Part shown: positions 36,501 to 46,760 of the stretch, piece by piece | Layout of the letters: each line of letters starts with the position of its first letter | How positions within the stretch are numbered: the first letter of the stretch is position 1 | DNA from: Pratylenchus scribneri | Lineage: Eukaryota > Nematoda > Chromadorea > Rhabditida > Pratylenchidae | Direction of reading: 5' to 3' | Assembly (NCBI GenBank): GCA_030063045.1 | Contig: JAQSEB010000059.1 | Coordinates: 1,178,001 to 1,242,000 of the forward strand | Length of the DNA stretch: 64,000 bases | Notes under the pieces: generated by a model | The model's input: only the letters and a program-made list of their open reading frames with translations | What the model was told of the DNA's origin: nothing | Database searches by the model: none | Program-made: the position numbers and the translations under genes

Positions 36501-39500
36501 ATAAAATTTGGAGAATTAAATGTGGAAAAACATTGTCCATTAAGTCGAATCCACGAATGGCCGGAGAATTTGCGGGCAAAATGTTTCGATAATCCATATT
36601 ATTTTTGAGGGATGGAATGCCACGAAGAAGCACAAAACCCAAGAGGAGAATGGCCAAAAATGGGACAATAATGCGGCCTTGAAAGGATCGAAGGAAATTG
36701 GCCAAAGGATCTGGGCCAATTTAAAATATTTTCATTTGATAAATTCCAATGAATAGTCCACCTTGTCGCCGTTTATAATAACAAATCAAGGTGTGAACCA
36801 ATTTTAATGAATTTAGTATCAAATTAAAGAGCAGATTTTTGGCTATCAAATATAATATTAATTTTATTTAAATTTTTCAAAAATGATAGAGTTATGCACA
36901 AAAAATATTTAAATTGACATTTACTACGGATTAGTGAAATTTTCAGTGGATTTTTTGGCCATAACTCGACAAATTCTGAACCAATTTAAATAAAATTAAT
37001 ATCATTTGATAATCAAAAGTCTGCCCTTTAATTTAATATTAAATTCCTTATTTTAAACGGCGCCAAGTTGGAACGCATAAATTCCATACAAATTATCCGT
37101 TGATTGAATGCCTTTCGAATTTGCTTTTTTACGGCCATCATTCGCCTTTCCCTTTTCTTGTTCAACCTTCCATTCTTTGTTGTTACCGCCGGAATTAATT
37201 CATGTCCATTTTTGGCCTTCAATTTTACGATTGGCGGATGCTCGGAAATTGATGGTTTTTTCGTGACCGGATCATTTGGCCCAAATTCCAAAACGGTCGG
37301 TGAACAATTCACAAATCGGACATGGTCAATTTGATGATGGCAAAAACGGGAAAGAAGTGGCGAAAAGAAGGCCAATTGAATGAGAATGCCGAAAAGGAGG
37401 AGAATGGCAAAACCAAGGGCAAATGAGCGATAATGTTGGGCGGGGAGAAGGGGCGAAATGATAACAAATGCGAGCAAAGGACCGAATTGGATGAAAAGGA
37501 ATGGAGCAAAAATCTGAATAAAATGAATAATTACATGGATAGTATTGAGTTTAATGGTTCAAAACTAAGTTAGGAATTGGTTAACATTACCAAATGATGC
37601 ATCTTGACGAGATCTATCAACTGATATAAATTTTATGAGTTTGGGATTATTTTCTGAACCATTACAATATTTTCGGCATTTTCAATACCTTTTTCGGTAA
37701 TTTCAATATTTTTTTTAATGGATTGGAGAAGCCACCTGTTCAAATGAGCTGGCCAATCGTTCGGATGAGGTGAATTGTTTTCGTTTGGATTCATCCAGCA
37801 AATGGCACCAAGCATCGGCCAATTGGAATGTGCCATGGGCGGCTTAACATAATAAAATATTAATTAAATTAATTAAAACATACAAAAAAGGAATGAAACA
37901 CAAAAGAGGGGAGAAGTGAAGTGAAGAAGATTTATCGAAAATCCGAAAATTGAAAGAACACTGAATGTTGCCAAATGGGCAAATGGCATTAAAATAAGGC
38001 AGAAAAGGGCGAGCAAAAGGCGTCGAATGGGGAATTGGGAATGAAGCCAGCCGGAGGTAAAATGAACAGCCAAAAATACGATCGCTCCCAACAGAAGTCC
38101 TGCAAAAAAGGGAATTTATTATGCATTCAATGATTATTCTTCTGTTAATTTTATTTTTGGAGCCAAATTCTTTTTGGAAAAAGAGACGCATGGTTTAATT
38201 ATCTTTTGGCCATTGTGTTCCCAATTCGAACTTCAGTTTTGAACCATTAAACCAAAAACCAAAATGGGTTTAAAGTTTAAACCGTTTAACTGATGCCAAA
38301 CCATAACAAATTATATACCATTCAATGCGTCCATCTTGACCAGCTCTATCTAATTTTGATTTGATTTGTGAATATGTAGGATAAACCCTTACTTAAACTA
38401 TATTATATTTAGGTCATATATATTCTTTTTTGCCAAATTAAATACCATTTTTATACACCATTTAATTAGTCCTTTTACATGTTTTTCCTTTTAATGTTTA
38501 ATCCAAAGTCCAAACACATTTTTCCCTCATTCAATCCCAAAACTAAATATGCAAATCCGTTGTTTTTCCCCACCGATTAATTTATTCCTGGCAGCGCCCA
38601 AAACGCCTCTGCTCATTTCCTGTTGAACTCCATTGGATCCATGTGCAATCAATTCCACTTGACTGTCCGGCCTCAAATTATGGCGTTCAGCTTCTTTGAT
38701 GATTTCCCGCTCGAATTGGGCCAATTCCTCCATTCTTTGCGTATCCCGAATGAATGAGGTGAAATAGAAGGCAATGTATTCTGCGCCAACCAATTCGCCT
38801 TTGTCATTCACCGTTCGATTGAAGACATGCTAAATAGAAATTGTTTCAGTATCCAATTATGCCTTCAAGTTTCAACCTTTCCAATGTTCACATCGTAGTG
38901 GAACACTTTACTGACTGGATATTGCATTTTGACGAACATTGCCATCCAAGAATGATCCTTCAAGGGGAAAGATGGCATTAATGTCCATTCCATGAAGGAA
39001 ATAATCCCATGGATTGCCTCTAACTTGGTACCAAATAATTCATCAAGAACTAAATCAATTTTGATAAATTTAATATCAAATTAAAGAGCATACTTTTGGC
39101 TATTAAATTATATAAATTTTATTAAAATTAATTCAGAAATGATGGAATTAAGCCCGAAAAACACTTAAAATTTCGCTAATCCATAGAAAATGTCATATAG
39201 AATGGTTTTTTGAATACAACTTCATCAATTCTGAACCAATTTAAATAAAATTAATAATATTTGATAGCCAAAAGTCTGCTCTTTAATTTGATATTAAAAT
39301 TATCAAAATTGGTTCATTCCTTGATGAGTTATTATAAACGCCGCCCATTGGGCTATTCCCTGGAGAAAATGTAATCCCATCACTCGAGTCTCGACCAACC
39401 ATCAATTTTTGCATTTGATCATTGATTTCACAAAGTGGATGACAAATTTGGGCATAGCTGAAATTGCCTCTGGGCCCTTCCAGCTCCATTTGGGTCATTC

Positions 39501-39892
39501 GTTCATAGAATCCATTGAATTCTTTGTAATTTGCCGATGCCAACATATTTCCCTTTGTCCCATTTGCTTTTGGCCGAGCAATTCCAAACAGTGCCATATA
39601 CCATTCCTTGGATTGATCCTTAAAATTAGGCAATTTTCAAGCTAAAATATTTCTTGGGAGGAACATTTTCGCCAAAAAACTGCTTTTGAATGGAAATTTC
39701 CTTCCTCGAAAGGGCATTTGTCGGCACAAATCCCTCGTCCAATCCAATTTCGAGTCGAAGGCCTAGCCATAAGCCAATTATGGAAGGTGCCAAAATGACC
39801 AACAAAAGGAAGAGTCCAACAATGGTCAAAGGGTATTTGCCGATGAAGGCACCGACTAGGCCAAAGCGGGTGGCCAAACAGCGACGAGTCAT
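33572..39892 (-). CDS. Patched-related (PTR/SSD family) membrane protein
   Basis: Fourteen exons in transcript order: 39892-39665, 39618-39340, 39023-38877, 38829-38574, 38099-37884, 37842-37736, 37513-37075, 36710-36532, 36488-36405, 35295-35048, 34727-34533, 34488-34382, 34335-34151, 33742-33572; 946 residues, all junctions in phase. The order matches nematode PTR proteins: TM1 after GAFIGKYPLTIVG, a first extracellular domain, a sterol-sensing-like membrane block, a cytoplasmic loop, TM7, a second extracellular domain (VNRPPNFEDP), and five C-terminal membrane segments. PTR proteins are RND-type proteins used in cuticle, moulting and secretion. Here both intramembrane acidic motifs of the family look changed: HG at 378-379 where DD is usual, and GSLTI at 853-857 where G-x-x-V-D is usual. 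Some donors are weak (GTTCCT, GTTTTT). Three family A, three B and three C elements lie in its introns. Confidence 0.88.
33800..34125. mobile_element. Family B element, copy B6 (last PTR intron)
   Basis: Ends read GCCAACTTGTTGCCGATTAT and AGAAACGGCGACAAGTTG. Confidence 0.75.
34745..35030. mobile_element. Family A element, copy A9 (PTR intron 10)
   Basis: Shared inner sequence and GGTTTATCCTACATTC present, less than one 46-bp unit left; the right end reads TTTCGACAAATTAAAA. Confidence 0.7.
35350..35625. mobile_element. Family C element, copy C8 (PTR intron 9)
   Basis: Both arms are present but diverged (AGACAATATGCCTTTTTAAA and GGTATATCGCCTCCGAAGAT). Confidence 0.5.
35640..35790. mobile_element. 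Family C half element, copy C9 (PTR intron 9)
   Basis: A lone right arm (ATGGTATATCGCCTTCCAAG) directly after C8, ending in AATCGACAGTACTTA. Confidence 0.5.
36165..36375. mobile_element. Family C half element, copy C10 (PTR intron 9)
   Basis: A right arm with GAGCTTTTTAAATGGCATAT and AACTATGAACAAAAGAAT. It is the third family C piece in the same 1.1-kb intron. Confidence 0.5.
36753..37082. mobile_element. Family B element, copy B7 (PTR intron 7)
   Basis: Ends read CCACCTTGTCGCCGTTTATA and AAACGGCGCCAAGTTGGAAC. In the gene's direction the splice donor C|GTTCCAACTTGG sits right at the terminal repeat. Confidence 0.75.
37535..37690. mobile_element. Family A fragment, copy A10 (PTR intron 6)
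   Basis: Only the outer part remains: TTTAATGGTTCAAAACTAAG, then ATGCATCTTGACGAGATCTA and a TTTCGGCATTTT end. Confidence 0.6.
38195..38445. mobile_element. Family A element, copy A11 (PTR intron 4)
   Basis: A reduced copy with one partial internal unit. The right end reads TTTTGCCAAATTAAATAC. Confidence 0.65.
39019..39345. mobile_element. Family B element, copy B8, coextensive with PTR intron 2
   Basis: The intron is 39024-39339 in the model and the element covers essentially all of it. In the gene's direction the donor GTTTATAATAACTC and the acceptor GGTACCAAG|TTAG both fall in the terminal repeats. Confidence 0.7.
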
Positions 39893-41793
39893 CCTCTCCT
39901 TTTTAGCCTTTGAAATGAAGGGGAAGAGAGGAGGCGGATGAGCGGCTTAATAAAAATAAACAATTGAAATAGTGGAAGGGGAATTGGGTGGAGGTGGATT
40001 GTGGGATGACAAATATGATCGGGAATTTCAGGAATGAATTGTGATTGTGAGTGAATTTTATGAGGAAAAATAAATAAACTATAAAAAGTGCAAAAAATGA
40101 CTGAATTTACACAAATTATTTGATTTCGTAAAATTATTTTTGTGTCAACATAACTTGGCTTTAACTTGATGTTAGGGCTTATTAGCTATTAAGGTTAGGA
40201 CAGCAGAGGATGGATTTATTAGGATTATGACTAGGTCCGGTAAATTCTGTATTAGAAGCCTCAGGGCTTATAAATTTCAGAGACCCTCCAAGGGGGCGGG
40301 CTTCTATTAGAGAGGGGGTTTTATAGAGAATGTACGGTAGGTTAGGAATCTTAAAGAATCCTTTTTGGCCAAGTTATATGGCCATAAAATATGTTCAATT
40401 TTCGACAAGAAAGAATTTGTGTAAATTCGATCATTTTCGGGTAAATTAATACACTTCCCTATTAAATAAAAACAATTGGTTGGTCGCACACAGATGTAAT
40501 TCATTAAGCCAAGTTGCTGTGCTCTCAAATGGATCAGCACATTTTTGAGTTGGCCCTCAAATGACCGGATCAGGCGGGGATTTAGGAATTTTAGGAGGAA
40601 GAAGAATTTGAGGACACATTTTCTGACATAATCGAAATGCTTTAGTGGTGTGTGCTCAAAATGCTTTTCGACACAATTTATCAACTGGGCCAGAAAAGAC
40701 GATTGAGGATTGGAAAGGAGAAGGGGAGAAGCTTTAGCAAGAGTCAGTCATTTGGCCCTCCTATTCCCGCCGTATTTTGGAATGAATTGAATAGACGATG
40801 TCTGTGGCTGTCCAAACCACCCTCCAAAATTGATTTGTATTTGTTGGCCATAAAAAGAGGGCCCCCCGATTAAGCCGGAAAGGCGCACATATTTGGCCAC
40901 AGAGTAAAAAGAGAGGCGGGAAGGAAAAATGCAAAACCGCCTCAAATCAATGAATTATACAATTTTAATCGAGTCTGGATTGAATGAAATTGTCTGGGAG
41001 GTCTAAATCGAACATCCCCTAATTGTTTTTGATTTTTTGGTAAAAATAATCAGCATGAAAGGAGGAATAATAAAACAGCAAAGGAGGAGCAGACTGACAG
41101 CCACAGCAACAACCGAACCACCCAAATAACTCAAATGAAATTAGTGTGGTGGATGGACCCTAATAGTTGGCCAATGGTCCTTCCCCTCCATCCACCCTTA
41201 TCTTTCCAATTTGGAAGACGCTTTCCTTCCAATGCTTCTCGGCTGGCTCTAAAAATTGTATTGGTCCTCCCAAATGGGAATGGGACCACCATCTTGCCCT
41301 TCTTTGCTTGTTATACTCCTCCATCCAACCCTCATTCTAGTAATTTGCAAAATGAATTGACTGATGAATTAATTTTTTGGCCATAAAAGGCTTTTAGAAT
41401 GCAACGATATTATTATGCCAATCAATAAATGGAATTTAGGGGTGGTTAAAAGACAATTAATATATTCCTTCCCCAAAATTGTAAATTCATCTTGATGATT
41501 TCTATTTTCTCAAATTTCGTTGTTTTGTTACCGAATAAAAGAACTTCAATTGTAGAAATGGACATCAATTAGTTAAAAATAAACAAGCACATTTAGAACG
41601 GGTTTTAAAGTTTTATTCAAATAAATATAAAATACAATTAAGCAAACAAAGTCAAAAAAAAGGTGCAAAAAAATATCCTGATTTCAAAAAATAATAGTAG
41701 ATCAATCAAAAATAGATGGAGAGAACAGGAAAAATATGGCAATTTATTGGTCTGTATGGGAGATTATTTTTCTATTGAAACATTCTGCAAAAC
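39893..41793. other. Intergenic, unassigned open frames
   Basis: Upstream of the PTR gene and downstream of the RBR gene. A 125-codon minus-strand frame (40307-40684), a plus-strand frame (40652-40873) and one at 41135-41386 are present. None has a recognisable domain, signal peptide or splice partner, and the first two overlap on opposite strands. A copy of the ATACGGTA-type phrase (TGTACGGTAGG) is near 40330. Confidence 0.4.
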
Positions 41794-44327
41794 TCATTCA
41801 TTGTTCATTCTTCGGAGCATTGCTTGTGGATATGGTGACGGTGGATACTTCTGGATGTGCTGAAACTTGGAAGTTGACTGCTGAGCATTGGCCTCTCCAT
41901 CGACAGCTTCTTGACGAATTTTTGCAATCAATTGCTCATCTTTCTTGAGGGCATCTTCGTAGAGGAAACATGTCTTGTTGCAATCCTTGCATTTCCAATT
42001 AGGATTGCTGGAAAAAGTAACAAGATATTAAATTAAAATTTTTCCATTTTTCTACCCTGGATCGCGAAGATGTTGACAAAAATGCGTGTAGTCGATCTTT
42101 TGAGCTCGACAAATGTAGCACATTGTCATTCCTATAAATTCATAAATTCCATTGATTTGCTTTGCCCTAAAACTCACCGCAACGGCAAGTCATTTTGTTG
42201 CATCCCTGGTCCTTCATGAATGCAACTCCACAGCTCGGACATTTGCGAATGATAGCTTCGTTGAGTTGCTTCTCGCTAATAATATAATAATTAAATTTAT
42301 TTATAAAAATGAGAAAAACTCACAGATTTCTGTCCTTCCTTTCTCTCTGCAATTTTTGCTCCAATTCTTCGCAACCGATCCCAAAATGTTCGTCGTTCCA
42401 GTCGTTCTCGCAAATGCGGCAAAATTCGGCATCGCATTGGAAACAATGAAAAACTTTGTTGACCTTCTTATCCACTTCCATTTGCACCGCATAATTGCAT
42501 CGTTTGCATCTTAAAAATATTTAATTAATTGTGTTTTTAATTAAAATGTTTTTTTATGTGTTTTCTATTATTAAATTTGTTTTAAATCATTTGGATTTTT
42601 TTTATTTATAAATCTTAGCTTATTGTTAGCTCACCGTTCCAAATTGGATAGCAGAGCCTTGGCCACATTTTCCTGCGCGATTCGCTCATCCAACTTCTTG
42701 CAAATTTCCTTGCTCAGTATTGAACGAATGTCAGCTTAAAAATAAATTGAAATTTATTCAAAAACTTATAAATTTATTCTCACAGTAAAGGATGGGATTT
42801 TTGCAATTTGGCACCTAAAAATTTAAAAAAATTATTGTTTAAAATTTTTTCAACCAACCATGCAACAGAGTCCAACACCACCTTCGGCCAATGGTTGTTG
42901 TTCGGTAGCGGCTTGCGCTTGACCACGGATGCAATCCTGGCAGAATGGATGGGTTGAGGGATCGGTGTTCTCTTAAAAATATATTTTTCACTTCAAATTA
43001 TGAATTATGCCAACCTTCTTCGCCAACATCGATTATTGACGTTTCAAGCTCCTCCTCTGAAATTTCTACCGTATTGCTAGTCCCGGGCTTGTCCATTTTC
43101 GGCGCCGATTTGTTCTCTTTGTCCACCGAGGCCGATTGATTGGCCAAAAATGTATGTTGTGGAACTTTTGGTGCAGAGCAATAGGTCATTCGTCGCAATG
43201 GGAATTGTTCATAGCAGACAAGGCATTCAATTTTTTCCTCCGGTCCAGGACGTTCCCATCGAATTTGATTATATTGCTTAAAAATTGTGGGAAATAATTT
43301 TATGTTTGCAAATATTAAAAATTAAACCTGAGTAAGTTTCAAATCTTCGGTCAATAATTCGGCATATTCCCCTTCACGGTAATTGTGCATCAGTTGGAGG
43401 TAGCGCCCGAATTCAGTGCCGATGTTTTGTGGGAAATCTTCTAACTCCGCTGGAAAAGGTGGCATAATTGACTTTCTTTTGTACTTCAAAGGAGGACCAC
43501 TGTTAAGCCAAAAACCTTGGCTTAAGCCAGGAATCACTGAAAATTTAAAAAAATGTTTATAAGAAAACAAAAACAAACTTTTTTGCAATTTGTTGGAAAA
43601 GTTATTTTCCGCAAAAAAGCATGCAATCGAAGTTGGAACAAGAAAATAATCGAACAGATTCAACATTTGGTCGATGAAGGGCGCTCGAACACCGCAGAAC
43701 TGATTCATCTAAACAATATTGTTTCAATAGATAAACCATAAAAGTTTACGATAAAATTTCGTTTGTTTTGTTTGTAAAAGTAGTCGAAGCCAGCATCAGC
43801 ACCATTTTGTTCCAATTGTCGAAGTTCTGATTTAATTTTGCGAATGAGAGTGGCCAAAAATTTGTCAATTAACAAATCGCCCAAGTCCTCGTCATTTTCA
43901 ATGGAAGCATAGCTTAAATTTTTGTAAAATTAGTTATTTCATTGAATTAACTAATGAACCTTTCTTCGAAGGTGTTTTCTGCTGGATGCTCGTTACCAAT
44001 GTTCTCGGTTGCCCTTCTCTTTGTGCCACGCTTCTTCGGTATTTGTGCCATTCGGTCAATTATCAATGACGCCAATTCTTAATTTCAAGTTTTTAATCAT
44101 TAAAAACAGTTATAAACAAACGTTCTGATGTTGCATGCCCAAAGCGCTGGATAATCTCGGCCAAATCCAGTTCCGGAAACATTTCGATCTAATGAAAATA
44201 AGTAAAAAATGAGCCAAAACGGAAGCAAACATACCACATTCTTGTGCACCAAATTTGGATCGATCACGTTTTGCTGTGGTCGAGGTGCTGGTGGCGGTGG
44301 TTGTTCTTGCTGTGCTCCTTGTTGCAT
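41794..44327 (-). CDS. RBR-type E3 ubiquitin ligase, RNF216/TRIAD3-like
   Basis: Fourteen exons in transcript order: 44327-44235, 44188-44122, 44077-43960, 43912-43750, 43708-43579, 43536-43328, 43276-43015, 42971-42859, 42814-42784, 42734-42635, 42509-42324, 42275-42178, 42131-42056, 42007-41794; 619 residues, all in phase. A disordered Pro/Gln N-terminus is followed by a helical region. RING1 runs from ECLVCYEQFP with an acidic insert of about 60 residues before HPFCQDCIRGQ and VGLCCMVPNC. The in-between (BRcat) domain contains CKRCNYAVQ, CFQCDAEFCRIC and HFGIGCEE. The Rcat domain reads KCPSCGVAFM and QGCNKMTCRCG, then CYICR and HFCQH. By family analogy Cys521 (of NKMTC) is the catalytic thioester cysteine. 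The arrangement and the GCNKMTC motif fit RNF216, which builds mostly K63 or K48 chains. The insert inside RING1 is unusual. It shares a 538-bp upstream region with the divergent membrane gene. Confidence 0.87.
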
Positions 44328-44865
44328 GGCAAAGTTTGATCAGAAATTAGAATGGATTCAATAATTATCAATTTGGGGGAACTAATCGAATTTTCTGAGG
44401 AATTTGATGAAATAAAATCAAATCTAAATTATTAATTTTTTGAAGATGATGATGATTGATAAATATATTTATTAAAAGCGATCCAAAGTCCACACTCCAC
44501 ACAGTCAACCTATACCAAGAAAACCATAGAAAATTTAAGACCTAAAAGTTTAGGCTGGGGAGTATGGGTCTTTCATCACACATCACAGAGCCAGTTTTGT
44601 GTTAAATTTGAGGCTTGACGCTTCGCCCGCCTGATGAGTCCAAAAATTTTCCCCGTAGATATTTTAGTTTGTAGATCTTCTGGGGATTGAGATTTTTTAA
44701 TGGCGGTAAATTCTTGGCATTCGAAAATCGAAATGCAATGTAAGCACAGCACAAGCAATTTTTGCTATGACATGATGAAATAGAATTTTGAGGCCGTGGG
44801 GCGGTTTTATTTTTAAAGCATTAAAGATAATAAGTTTTTTTTAATAACAAATTTTAGAGTAAAAA
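44328..44865. other. Shared upstream region of two divergent genes
   Basis: Between the RBR gene (-) and the membrane gene (+). The minus-strand frame 44576-44758 has no ATG or domain. AATTTTAG at 44850-44857, eight bases before the + gene ATG, could be a spliced-leader acceptor. Confidence 0.45.
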
Positions 44866-46067
44866 ATGCCACATTCTTATTCCAATAAAAATTCAATCCA
44901 TGATCTTACGGCCAGAAAAAGGCGCAGGGAAAAGAAGCGTCTGAGAAAGCGTGTGATTTTTTCAGGTAAATTTTCAATTAATTTATTTGAATTTGTCAAA
45001 TTCATAGGATGGAAGACCAACGTTTTAAATGGTCTTTGTCTGATTGCCGCTTCATTGCTTTGCTTCGCCCATTTTGAACATCTTCAAGCGGACTCCGATT
45101 ATAAATTATTCCAACTTCCTGGGACTGTTTTCGACAATTTACAAACAAATTTGCATGGCATTGTTTGTTATGGACATTGGATATCCGCTCTTATGCTATT
45201 TTTCCATTCGCTTGCAATCAAATTTGCAAAGGTTCGACTTATTTTTTTAATAAATTTTAAATAATTATTCCAGACTCGGTTCACATTCCCATCACTTTTG
45301 GCCTTCTTCGCCTGGATTGTCAATGCTTTTCTTCACATGGAACAAAATCATCACCACGATTATTTGATCAGCAGACTGGCAATTTCCGCATTCACCGTTC
45401 TCATCACAACTGCAGTTATATTTTTGCCGAAGAAGCTGAAGCGAACGAAACGACAAAATACACTTTACAGGTTATTTTAAAAATATTTTAAATTATTCAA
45501 TTTTTATGTACTTTTAAGTGCTTTTTCGGTGGCCAGTACTCCAACATCTCAACAAACTTCCCAATTCAATAATTCACAACTGTCATTTTGTGACCGGACC
45601 ATTGATTTTGATGATAATGCCACAATGCTTTCGGGCCGAACCTATTTATCGACCAATTCAACAAATGGATTATTCCGGGACAAAATGGAGCGGAACAATG
45701 CATGGCTGATGGAAAATAGCAGAAATCGATTCCAGGCAAATTACAGGGCCAATTCCTATGCCACTGCTGACACAATATCGCTTCGATCCGGGTAAAGAAT
45801 TTTAATATTTAAATTAAATTTAATTATTTTTCCAGTAAATCGCTGGCCAGCGGAACAACCCAACAATCGACGCAATCGACGACCAAATTTATGAAATGGC
45901 GTGAAAAGAACCGAGAATCAACACCAATGAGGGAAGTGCGCCAACTTGTCGACAATTTATTCCTGAACAGCAATAGCACAGAAGAGGAGGACTCGAGCGA
46001 TGATGAGAAAAGCAACGGCACTTTGACCAGTGGTCGCCGATCAAATTATTCTGTTTGTATCTCATAA
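44866..46067 (+). CDS. Multi-span membrane protein with Ser-rich cytoplasmic tail, unknown
   Basis: Five exons: 44866-44965, 45008-45231, 45274-45470, 45519-45791, 45836-46067; 341 residues, all in phase. A strongly basic N-terminus (ARKRRREKKRLRKR) precedes four likely membrane segments (about residues 38-58, 85-105, 110-130, 142-160). Then come a short basic stretch (KKLKRTKRQ) and a long polar Ser/Thr/Asn-rich tail with KFMKWREKNRE and an acidic patch (EEEDSSDDE). The arginine-rich N-terminus and tail would both be cytoplasmic or nucleoplasmic by the positive-inside rule. The look is reminiscent of nuclear-envelope proteins such as SAMP1/TMEM201, but I see no zinc-finger part and do not claim that identity. 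Confidence 0.65.
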
Positions 46068-46760
46068 CTCAAAATAGTTGTTGATCTTTGTTTACTTGTT
46101 AGTTTACATATATTTATAAATTTACAACATTTTTACATAGTATTGTATTTCTTTTTCTTTGTTTCAGTTTGAATAAATTATTTTAATGAAATGAATATAA
46201 TGAGAACGGTGAATTAGTGAATCGGGGATTTTTTAACTGGTAATTTCATGTCTTCTTCGCTCATCGCTCCTTCCGCCGCGCCGGTGGCTCACAAAATTTA
46301 TTTGTGAAAAATAAAGTTGAAAAAATTATTTGCCACCAGCGTGAATCGAACCCGCATCGTAATGCAATTAATTCATTATCAAATACAAAGACCATTACCA
46401 CTACACCAAAGAAGTACTTGACAAGGGTATTGATCGAGTAAATTAAAAATTAAAATCAAACAAAATTTGCATATTTTGTAATTTTTCTAGGTCAATATCA
46501 ATACTCCAAAGTCCAAACCCAGATACAAAAACTATCTATATTACCCATTGTATTAAATATGTCTGAGAGCTTTAAATGTCCCTTTTACGGAGATTTTAGT
46601 GATGGCATGGGCAATTCAATTAGTAAAAAAGTACAATTCAAAATAGTTTATTTTGCATTTTATTCGGTCAAATGAGCATTATGGTGAATGATATACATAG
46701 ATTTAAATGAGAATAAATAAATCAAATAAATTAGGTCCAATGTAATTGTGGGAGAATAAA
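46068..46760. other. Convergent intergenic region with a tRNA-like sequence
   Basis: Lies between the membrane gene (+) and the SAPS gene (-). It contains the tRNA-like sequence described separately and a possible worn family C scrap near 46560. Confidence 0.5.
46331..46417 (-). other. tRNA-like sequence (pseudogene or SINE head)
   Basis: On the minus strand an A-box-like TGGTGTAGTGG is followed by a B-box-like GGTTCGATTC at roughly tRNA spacing. The acceptor arms do not pair well and the middle is too long for a standard anticodon arm, so a functional tRNA is unlikely. Confidence 0.35.

Noticed and set aside
39626..39664. One-base frameshift in PTR after the first exon
   Set aside because: A 46-nt phase-0 intron (39619-39664) explains the frame change without any sequence error.
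40307..40873. Opposing frames of 125 and 73 codons upstream of the PTR gene
   Set aside because: They overlap on opposite strands, have no domain or splice context, and the PTR N-terminus is already complete at 39892.
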